From: Oscillospiraceae bacterium | GTDB taxonomy: Bacteria; Bacillota; Clostridia; Oscillospirales; Oscillospiraceae | Direction of reading: 5' to 3' | NCBI GenBank assembly: GCA_021205585.1 | Contig: JAJPXI010000018.1 | Location: forward strand, 1-7,101 | Length of the DNA: 7,101 nucleotides | Shown here: piece after piece, positions 1 through 5,364 of the stretch | How positions within the stretch are numbered: position 1 is the first letter of the stretch | How the letters are laid out: every line of letters begins with the position of its first letter | Notes under the pieces: model-generated | Told to the model about the DNA's origin: nothing | The model's input: only the letters and a program-made list of their open reading frames with translations | Databases searched by the model: none | Program-made: the position numbers and the translations under genes

Positions 1-224
1 CTAAAGAGGAATTGGCCATTCGGCAAGCGCTTCAACGCCTTCTTTTGTCGCAAATTTATCGCCACCCGCTCTTGCCGCTTTAATCACTCCTTCCTTAAAA
101 AAACTGTTTTCACTTTTCGCAGTGCACTTGCAATCCAGATTGACAGTTATGCTGATTGGGAGGTGACATTCAATAGAAGTATGCGCAAAAACCCACACAT
201 ACTTTGGACGCATGCGGAAGAAAG
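1..224. other. Gene-less, lower-GC upstream region
   Basis: No gene can be supported here. The stretch is visibly richer in A and T than everything downstream, including runs of A and T around 88-125. A + strand frame stays open from the left edge into the regulator gene, and a minus-strand frame of about 70 codons is open from 213 to 1, but neither has a convincing ribosome binding site next to a start codon. The minus frame has a coding-like purine-first codon pattern in its last 30 codons (roughly 90 to 1), so it could be a gene remnant. A TTGACA at 140-145 has no suitably spaced -10 box. I see no terminator, tRNA or repeat. Confidence 0.5.
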
Positions 225-253
225 TTGCGCGGGCCGATGGGATGTGATATACT
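225..253 (+). promoter_or_regulatory. Predicted sigma-A promoter of the Crp/Fnr-like gene
   Basis: A -35 element TTGCGC (225-230) is separated by exactly 17 bases from a -10 element TATACT (248-253). The -10 is preceded by TG one base upstream (245-246), an extended -10 arrangement. The predicted transcription start is near 260. The promoter sits inside the longest open frame of the downstream gene, which argues that translation starts downstream, near 295-307. This is read directly from sequence; activity is inferred. Confidence 0.7.
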
Positions 254-263
254 ACGATATAGC

Positions 264-282
264 GCCCGCCGCCCCGGCGGGC
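264..282 (+). promoter_or_regulatory. GC-rich hairpin in the predicted 5' leader
   Basis: GCCCGCC (264-270) pairs perfectly with GGCGGGC (276-282) around a five-base loop, giving a 7-bp all-GC stem. It would lie just inside the 5' end of the transcript predicted from the promoter at 225-253, about 25 bases before the start codon. It has no T-run after it, so it is not a terminator. It could stabilise the transcript or be a binding site; both ideas are inference. Confidence 0.45.
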
Positions 283-306
283 TTACGAGAAAGCGTGGTG
301 AGGGAG

Positions 307-903
307 ATGCCGGAATACGCGGAGCCCTTTGACATCTATTCCGTCGGCCGCTACTGGTTCACCCCGGAGGACGTGGAGCGGCTGATGGTGGGCAGCAGAA
401 CCATTACATTAAAAAAGGGGGAGCCGCTGTACCGGGCGGAGGAGAGCGGCAACACGGTGTACTACCTGCGCAAAGGAAGGACAAAATTCCACATGATTTA
501 CCCTGACGGAAGCAACCGGATTACCGCCTACTCCGAGGCCCCCGGCTTTGTCAGCATAATCAACATCCTGCCCGGGCACCTGACCATCAACAACTGCACG
601 GCGGTGACCAGCTGCACCATTTCCGCCTGTTCCACCGACGTGTTTATGGACCGGGTGCGGGAGCTGGGGCTGATGGAAAAACTGTTCCAGTACGCCATCG
701 GCACCTCCCGGCACATCTACAACAGTCTGACCATCCTGCTGACCGAGGATCGGCTGCGCCTGGTGGACACCCTGCGCAACCAGCAGAAGCTGACGCTTCA
801 GGAGGTGGCCGACTTCATCGGCTGTTCCAGGGTACACGTCTCCCGCATCTGCAAGCAGCTGGAGCAGGCCCGCCAGGCGGAAGAATCGCCGGAGAAGGAC
901 TGA
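307..903 (+). CDS. Crp/Fnr-family transcriptional regulator, short C-terminus
   Basis: This is a probable DNA-binding regulator of the Crp/Fnr superfamily, 198 residues from ATG 307. Residues about 31-115 look like the cyclic-nucleotide-type beta-barrel sensor domain, residues about 116-158 like the dimerisation helix, and residues 162-187 form a clear helix-turn-helix (LTLQEVADFIGCSRVHVSRI). I cannot see the E and R-x-A phosphate-binding pattern of true cAMP binders, so the ligand is unknown. Three cysteines (97, 103, 108) cluster in the barrel and two more lie in the helix-turn-helix (173, 182). The protein stops soon after the recognition helix and lacks the usual wing, so it is shorter than the typical 210-230 residues. 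Start choice: the frame is open back to the window edge, but the promoter at 225-253 excludes starts at GTG 163 and ATG 181. GTG 295 and GTG 298 are alternatives, because the AGGGAG before ATG 307 lies directly against it. The family call is firm; the target genes and the exact start are not. Confidence 0.85.
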   Translation: MPEYAEPFDIYSVGRYWFTPEDVERLMVGSRTITLKKGEPLYRAEESGNTVYYLRKGRTKFHMIYPDGSNRITAYSEAPGFVSIINILPGHLTINNCTAVTSCTISACSTDVFMDRVRELGLMEKLFQYAIGTSRHIYNSLTILLTEDRLRLVDTLRNQQKLTLQEVADFIGCSRVHVSRICKQLEQARQAEESPEKD

Positions 904-950
904 TTGCCTGTTGGGAACCTCTAAGGAAGCACTGATTCAATGCGCCTGCG

Positions 951-983
951 GCGGCTGGCGGAACTTTTCCGCCAGCCGCTTTG
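951..983 (+). terminator. Probable intrinsic terminator after the regulator gene
   Basis: An 11-bp perfect stem, GCGGCTGGCGG (951-961) with CCGCCAGCCGC (969-979), extends by two A-T pairs at its inner end to leave a tiny loop. It is followed by TTTGTG, a weak T-run. It begins 47 bases after the regulator stop codon and lies upstream of the next promoter, where a terminator is expected. The short T-run makes efficiency uncertain. Confidence 0.7.
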
Positions 984-1006
984 TGCCTCTCCGATTTCTC
1001 AGATTT

Positions 1007-1067
1007 AACGCAACATCCGCTCCTCCAAAGGAAACGCAACAGATCAAATTCCGGGTGTTGCGTTTCC
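1007..1067. repeat. Three-copy 9-base motif with 12-bp inverted repeat
   Basis: AACGCAACA occurs at 1007-1015 and 1033-1041, and its reverse complement TGTTGCGTT at 1056-1064. The second and third copies belong to a perfect 12-bp inverted repeat, GGAAACGCAACA (1030-1041) and TGTTGCGTTTCC (1056-1067), around a 14-base centre. The cluster ends 21 bases before the -35 box of the operon promoter. Possible roles are an operator or activator site, or a leader-independent hairpin; there is no T-run after it. The repeat itself is seen; the function is inference. Confidence 0.6.
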
Positions 1068-1088
1068 GTACCCCTCCGGAAAAATCAG

Positions 1089-1117
1089 TTGACGGCGGAA
1101 AGGCAACATAGTATAAT
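1089..1117 (+). promoter_or_regulatory. Near-consensus promoter of the methyltransferase-ecf-truA string
   Basis: TTGACG (1089-1094) and a perfect TATAAT (1112-1117) are separated by 17 bases. The predicted start of transcription is near 1124, leaving a leader of under 30 bases that contains the ribosome binding site AGGTGG (1142-1147). I see no promoter of comparable quality in the short gaps downstream, so it likely drives the whole gene string. Confidence 0.8.
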
Positions 1118-1151
1118 GATTGAGTATGCAAATTTGAGGGCAGGTGGCATT

Positions 1152-2024
1152 ATGTGGGTTTCTGACGGCTGGGAGGACTACGAGCTGCTGGACTGCTCCG
1201 ACGGGGAAAAGCTGGAGCGCTGGGGCGGCTATACCCTGGTGCGGCCCGACCCACAGGTCATCTGGCGCACCGGCCGCGCCCACCCCGGCTGGAGCGGGTA
1301 CGACGCCCGCTACGCCCGCTCCCGCTCCGGCGGCGGGGGCTGGGAGGCCAACCGGCTGCCCCGGCGGTGGACGGTGACATACAAAAACCTTCGGTTTTAT
1401 GTCAAACCCATGAATTTTAAGCACACCGGCCTGTTCCCGGAGCAGGCCGCCAACTGGGACTTTGCCTCTGACAGGATACGCCGCGCCCAAAGGCCCGTCA
1501 GCGTGCTGAACCTGTTCGCCTACACCGGCGGGGCCACTGTGGCCTGCGCCGCCGCGGGGGCCAGCGTGTGCCATGTGGACGCGGCCCGTGGCATGGTGGC
1601 CTGGGCCAGGGAGAACGCCGCCGCCTCCGGCCTGGCGGATCGGCCCATCCGCTGGATTGTGGACGACTGCGCCAAATTCGTAGAGCGGGAGATCCGCCGG
1701 GGCCGCCGGTACGACGCGGTCATCATGGATCCGCCCTCCTACGGGCGGGGGCCCTCCGGCGAGGTCTGGAAGCTGGAGGACGACCTGTGGGACTTCGTGG
1801 AGCTGGCCGCCCGGGCCCTGTCGGACGAGCCCCTGTTCTTTCTCATCAATTCCTACACCACCGGGCTGGCCCCGTCGGTGCTGACCTATCTGCTGGAGTC
1901 CATCCTGACCCGGCGGTACGGCGGCAGCACCGAAAGCGACGAGCTGGGTCTGCCCGTGGCCGCCAGCGGCCTTGTCCTGCCCTGCGGGGCGGCGGGCCGG
2001 TGGACAAAGGAGCGGCAGCCATGA
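1152..2024 (+). CDS. Class I SAM-dependent methyltransferase, rRNA-methylase type
   Basis: This is a predicted S-adenosylmethionine-dependent methyltransferase of the RlmI/RlmK-like group (COG1092-like), 290 residues. The SAM-binding motif I is VLNLFAYTGG (118-127), the following acidic residue that should hold the ribose is D143, DDC lies at 171-173, and motif IV is DPPSYGRG (193-200), the DPP(S/F) type used by enzymes that methylate nucleobases. The FKHTGLFPEQ stretch (89-98) before motif I is typical of the group. Residues 1-80 form a small N-terminal region; I see no PUA domain like that of E. coli RlmI. The start at ATG 1152 is chosen because AGGTGG lies four bases upstream and the promoter's -10 box overlaps the earlier ATG at 1116. 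The stop codon overlaps the ecfA1 start (ATGA), so the two are probably translationally coupled. The substrate is probably rRNA by family, but the base modified cannot be read from the sequence. Confidence 0.85.
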   Translation: MWVSDGWEDYELLDCSDGEKLERWGGYTLVRPDPQVIWRTGRAHPGWSGYDARYARSRSGGGGWEANRLPRRWTVTYKNLRFYVKPMNFKHTGLFPEQAANWDFASDRIRRAQRPVSVLNLFAYTGGATVACAAAGASVCHVDAARGMVAWARENAAASGLADRPIRWIVDDCAKFVEREIRRGRRYDAVIMDPPSYGRGPSGEVWKLEDDLWDFVELAARALSDEPLFFLINSYTTGLAPSVLTYLLESILTRRYGGSTESDELGLPVAASGLVLPCGAAGRWTKERQP

Positions 2025-2872
2025 GCGCCATGCTTGAAACGCAAAATTTAACCTTTTCCTACACCACCGAAGAGGGCGCGGCCCCCATCGTGCTGGACGG
2101 CCTGGATTTGCAGATTGAGGCCGGCTCCTTCGTGGCCGTGCTGGGGCACAACGGCTCCGGCAAGTCCACCCTGGCCAAGCACATGAACGCCATTTTGCTG
2201 CCCACCGGCGGCGCGGTCTACGTGGACGGCATGGACACGGCGGACGAGGCGCGGCTGTTGGACATCCGGCGGACGGTGGGGATGGTGTTCCAGAACCCGG
2301 ACAACCAGATTGTGGCCAACGTGGTGGAGGAGGACGTGGCCTTCGCCCCGGAGAATATGGGCCTGCCCCCGGAGGAAATCCGGGAGAGGGTAGACCTGGC
2401 CCTGAAGCTGGTGGGCATGACGGCCTTCGCCCAGCACGCCCCCCATCTGCTCTCCGGCGGACAGAAGCAGCGGGTGGCCATCGCCGGGGTCATCGCCATC
2501 CGCCCCCGCTGCCTGGTGCTGGACGAGGCCACCGCCATGCTGGATCCGGTGGGCCGGAGGGACGTGATGGCCACCATCAAAGACTTAAACCAGCGGGTGG
2601 GCGTCACCGTGGTTTTGATCACCCACCATATGGACGAGGCCGCCCAGGCCGGCAGGGTGGTGGTCATGTCCGAGGGGAAGATTGCGGCGGACGGCCCCCC
2701 GCGCCAGATTTTCCAGCAGGTGGATTTGCTGCGCTCCCTGGGCCTGGCCGTGCCGGAGCCGGTGGCCCTCATGTGGGAGCTGCGCCGGGCGGGGCTGGAC
2801 GTGCCGCTGGACGTGCTCAGCGACGAGGAATGTGTGCAGGCCCTGGAAAAGCTGCTGACGCGGGGCGGCTGA
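2021..2872 (+). CDS. ecfA1: Energy-coupling factor transporter ATPase EcfA1
   Basis: This is one of the two ATPases that power ECF-type uptake of vitamins and trace nutrients; it acts on the cytoplasmic face of the membrane with EcfA2 and EcfT. It has 283 residues. The complete ABC ATPase set is visible: Walker A GHNGSGKST (42-50), Q-loop Q91, signature LSGGQ (144-148), Walker B CLVLDEA (164-170, catalytic E169) and H-loop H202. The DEATAMLDP version of the D-loop region is typical of EcfA1, against DEPTAGLDP in EcfA2. The C-terminal part from about 225 matches the extra domain of EcfA proteins. The start ATG 2021 overlaps the methyltransferase stop by four bases and has AAAGGAG (2006-2012) at good spacing; the frame is open far upstream, but that part is a shadow of the methyltransferase. 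No substrate-binding EcfS gene is nearby, which fits a shared (group II) module. Confidence 0.95.
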   Translation: MSAMLETQNLTFSYTTEEGAAPIVLDGLDLQIEAGSFVAVLGHNGSGKSTLAKHMNAILLPTGGAVYVDGMDTADEARLLDIRRTVGMVFQNPDNQIVANVVEEDVAFAPENMGLPPEEIRERVDLALKLVGMTAFAQHAPHLLSGGQKQRVAIAGVIAIRPRCLVLDEATAMLDPVGRRDVMATIKDLNQRVGVTVVLITHHMDEAAQAGRVVVMSEGKIAADGPPRQIFQQVDLLRSLGLAVPEPVALMWELRRAGLDVPLDVLSDEECVQALEKLLTRGG

Positions 2873-2896
2873 ACATTTGATATAAGGACAAAGCCT

Positions 2897-3763
2897 ATGG
2901 ATCCCATTCTGCAAACTGAAAAACTGTGCCATACCTACTCCTCCGGCACCCCCTTCCAGCACGACGCGCTGGTGGACGTGGACTTTGCCGCCTATCCGGG
3001 GGAGTATTTGGGCATCATCGGCCGCACCGGATCCGGGAAGTCCACCCTGATCCAGCATCTGAACGGCCTTTTGAAGCCCACCTCCGGCCGGGTGCTGCTC
3101 AACGGGCAGGACATCTGGAGCGACAAGGCATTCACCCGGAGCGCCCGGTTCCAGGTGGGGCTGGTCTTTCAGTTCCCGGAGTACCAGCTGTTTGCCGAAA
3201 CGGTGTACAAGGACATCGCCTTCGGCCCGAAAAATATGGGCCTGGACGAGGGGGAAATCGACCGCCGGGTGCGTCGGGCGGCGGGGTTCGTGGGCCTGGA
3301 CGAGGCCCTGCTGGACAAGTCCCCCTTCGAGCTCTCCGGCGGCCAGAAGCGCCGGGCGGCCATCGCCGGGGTCATCGCCATGGAGCCCAGGGTGCTGGTG
3401 CTGGACGAGCCCACCGCCGGCCTGGATCCCTCCGGCAGTGAGGAAATTTTATCGAATATCCGGGCCTACCAGCAGGAGCAGCAGGCCACCATCATCCTGG
3501 TGTCCCACTCCATGGAGGAGGTGGCCCAAAACGTAGACCGCCTGGTGGTCATCTGCGACGGGCGGCTGCGCTACTCCGGCACCCCCAGAGAGGTCTTTTC
3601 CCACGGCCCGGAGCTGGAGGCCATGGGCCTGGGCGTGCCCCAGATGACCCGGGTGTTCCACCGCCTGCGCGGGCTGGGCCTGCCGGTGGACTCCTCGGTC
3701 TACACGGTGGAGCAGGCCAGGGACGCGGTGCTGGCGGCCCTGGCGGGGAAGGAGGGGCGGTAA
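2897..3763 (+). CDS. ecfA2: Energy-coupling factor transporter ATPase EcfA2
   Basis: This is the second ATPase of the ECF module, 288 residues, forming a heterodimer with EcfA1 that drives conformational change of EcfT and the bound substrate subunit. Motifs are Walker A GRTGSGKST (42-50), Q-loop Q92 followed by FPEYQLF as is usual for EcfA2, signature LSGGQ (146-150), Walker B VLVLDE (166-171, E171) and H-loop H204. DEPTAGLDP (170-178) supports EcfA2 rather than EcfA1. The start is ATG 2897 with AAGGA (2884-2888) eight bases upstream, 24 bases after the ecfA1 stop. The stop is immediately followed by the ecfT start with no gap. A 24-bp stretch encoding the residues after the signature (3358-3381) is identical to the same place in ecfA1. 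Confidence in the function is high. Confidence 0.95.
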   Translation: MDPILQTEKLCHTYSSGTPFQHDALVDVDFAAYPGEYLGIIGRTGSGKSTLIQHLNGLLKPTSGRVLLNGQDIWSDKAFTRSARFQVGLVFQFPEYQLFAETVYKDIAFGPKNMGLDEGEIDRRVRRAAGFVGLDEALLDKSPFELSGGQKRRAAIAGVIAMEPRVLVLDEPTAGLDPSGSEEILSNIRAYQQEQQATIILVSHSMEEVAQNVDRLVVICDGRLRYSGTPREVFSHGPELEAMGLGVPQMTRVFHRLRGLGLPVDSSVYTVEQARDAVLAALAGKEGR

Positions 3764-4570
3764 ATGGCGCTGAAGGACATCACCCTGGGGCAGTACTTTC
3801 CCGGCGATAGCCCGGTTCACCGCCTGGATCCCAGAACCAAGCTGCTCATCACCATTTTATATATCGTGGCCCTGTTTCTCGCCAAAGGCCCGGCCGCCTA
3901 TCTGGTGCTGATTGCCGTGCTGGGCGCGTATATCGCTGTGTCCAGGGTGCGGCTGAAAGCATTGTTCAAGGGTCTGAGACCCATTCTCATTTTAATTATC
4001 TTTACCGCCCTGCTCAACCTGTTTTACACCAGCGGCCAGGTGCTGTGGCAGTGGGGCTTTCTGAAAATCACCGTGGAGGGGCTGTGGTCCGCCCTGTTCA
4101 TGGTGCTGCGCATTGTGCTGCTCATCTGCTGCACCTTTTTGCTGACCTACACCACCTCCCCCATCATGCTGACCGACGGGCTGGAAAACCTGCTCGGCCC
4201 CCTGAAAAAGCTGAAGCTGCCCATCCACGAGCTGGCCATGATGATGTCCATCGCCCTGCGGTTCATCCCCACCCTGATTGAGGAGACCGACAAAATTATG
4301 TCCGCCCAGCGGGCCAGGGGGGCCGATTTTGACACCGGGAACCTGGTGCAGCGGGCCAAGGCCCTGATTCCCATTCTGATTCCCCTGTTCATCTCCGCGT
4401 TCCGCCGGGCGGACGAGCTGGCCGTGTCCATGGAGTGCCGCTGCTACCACGGGGGGGAGGGCCGCACCCATCTGCGCCAGCTGCGCTACCGGGCCGCGGA
4501 CTGGATGTTCCTGTGCATGGGGCTGGTTTTGTGCGTGGGCGTCTGGCTGCTCCGGCGGCTGGCGCTGTAA
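3764..4570 (+). CDS. ecfT: Energy-coupling factor transmembrane protein EcfT
   Basis: This is the membrane scaffold that joins the two ATPases to interchangeable substrate-binding EcfS proteins. It has 268 residues with hydrophobic segments at about 26-42, 44-60, 72-90, 108-128 and 245-264. Two cytoplasmic coupling helices are expected to touch the ATPases. The first carries AQRARGADFD (181-190) with the conserved A-R-G (184-186). The second is at ECRCYHGGEGRT (224-235), where the family usually has A-R before the C or G; here a cysteine stands in place of the alanine. The start ATG 3764 directly follows the ecfA2 stop codon, with GGAGG about ten bases upstream inside ecfA2, so translation is likely coupled. 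The N-terminal DPRTK (22-26) is a common EcfT feature. Confidence is high. Confidence 0.93.
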   Translation: MALKDITLGQYFPGDSPVHRLDPRTKLLITILYIVALFLAKGPAAYLVLIAVLGAYIAVSRVRLKALFKGLRPILILIIFTALLNLFYTSGQVLWQWGFLKITVEGLWSALFMVLRIVLLICCTFLLTYTTSPIMLTDGLENLLGPLKKLKLPIHELAMMMSIALRFIPTLIEETDKIMSAQRARGADFDTGNLVQRAKALIPILIPLFISAFRRADELAVSMECRCYHGGEGRTHLRQLRYRAADWMFLCMGLVLCVGVWLLRRLAL

Positions 4571-4612
4571 GGCGTTTTTATGATGAATCGGGAAAACGCG
4601 CAGGGGGACGCC

Positions 4613-5362
4613 ATGAGGAATATCGCGCTGAAGCTGACCTACGCGGGCACCGGCTACCACGGCTGGCAGACCCAGAAAAACGCCGCCACCGTCCAGCAGA
4701 CCCTGGAGGAGGCTCTGGCCGGCGTGGTGGGCCACCCCGTCCGCTGTGTCGGCGCGGGGCGCACCGACGCGGGTGTCCACGCACGGGTCTATGTGGCGAA
4801 CTTCCAGACCAGTTCCCAGATCCCCTGCCAGCGGCTGCCCCTGGCGGTCAACACCCGTCTGCCGGAGGACATCGTGGTCACAAAGGCCACCCAGGTCTCC
4901 CCCGGTTTCAACGCCATCGGCTCCTGCCTGAAAAAAGAGTACACCTATCAGATTTATAACTCCAGGATACGCGACCCGTTTTATGTAAACCGCGTCTGGT
5001 TCTACCCCCGTGCGCTGGACGTGGAAGTGATGGCGGCGGCGGCGGAGCGGTTTGTGGGCACCCACGATTTTGCCGCCGTGCGCAGCGTGGGCACCGAGAC
5101 CCGCACCACCGTGCGCACCGTCCACAGCTTTCAGGTGGAGCGGCAGGGAAACCTGATTTTTTGCCGGGTGTGCGCCGACGGGTTTTTGTACAATATGGCC
5201 CGGGCCATGGTGGGAACGCTGGTGTACGCCTCCGAGGGCAAGCTGTCTCCGGAGGACATCCCCGCCATCCTGGCCGGCCGCCGCCGCGCCGCCGCCGGCC
5301 CCACCGCCCCCGCCGGGGGGCTGTACATGACCAACCTGTGGTATGACGAGGGAGTTCTTTGA
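4613..5362 (+). CDS. truA: tRNA pseudouridine synthase TruA (positions 38-40)
   Basis: TruA converts uridines 38, 39 and 40 in the anticodon arm of tRNAs to pseudouridine in the cytoplasm. From ATG 4613 the protein has 249 residues, a normal length for bacterial TruA. The N-terminal KLTYAGTGYHGWQ block and the catalytic loop GRTDAGVHA (residues 49-57, nucleophile D52) are present, followed by the second-domain block FLYNMAR and the GRR stretch near the end. ATG 4613 is preferred because family members begin close to the KLTY block and AGGGGG lies just upstream. ATG 4580 or 4583, which adds ten or eleven residues, is the alternative. The gene sits 42 bases (or nine) after ecfT, the usual firmicute order ecfA1-ecfA2-ecfT-truA. 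Confidence in function is very high; the start is less certain. Confidence 0.94.
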   Translation: MRNIALKLTYAGTGYHGWQTQKNAATVQQTLEEALAGVVGHPVRCVGAGRTDAGVHARVYVANFQTSSQIPCQRLPLAVNTRLPEDIVVTKATQVSPGFNAIGSCLKKEYTYQIYNSRIRDPFYVNRVWFYPRALDVEVMAAAAERFVGTHDFAAVRSVGTETRTTVRTVHSFQVERQGNLIFCRVCADGFLYNMARAMVGTLVYASEGKLSPEDIPAILAGRRRAAAGPTAPAGGLYMTNLWYDEGVL

Positions 5363-5364
5363 AT

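Noticed and set aside
1..213. Minus-strand frame of about 70 codons as a gene
   Set aside because: No ribosome binding site near its ATG and no recognisable protein family. It is kept only as a weak observation.
163..306. N-terminal extension of the regulator from GTG 163 or ATG 181
   Set aside because: A well-formed promoter lies within it and the encoded residues do not resemble the family, so the extension is probably not translated.
1030..1067. 12-bp inverted repeat as an intrinsic terminator
   Set aside because: The loop is large and no T-run follows; the terminator candidate at 951-983 fits better.
981..1151. Extended N-terminus of the methyltransferase from upstream starts
   Set aside because: The promoter at 1089-1117 and the ribosome binding site at 1142-1147 fix the start at 1152.
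1568..2020. Upstream extension of the ecfA1 frame
   Set aside because: It is the out-of-frame shadow of the methyltransferase gene; ATG 2021 has a good ribosome binding site and a family-typical start.
2881..2886. TATAAG between ecfA1 and ecfA2 as a promoter
   Set aside because: No -35 element lies at the proper spacing, and the bases overlap the ecfA2 ribosome binding site.
3992..5125. Long minus-strand frame opposite ecfT and truA
   Set aside because: It is opposite two certain genes and has a composition (G, H, Q, P rich) typical of GC-rich antisense shadows.
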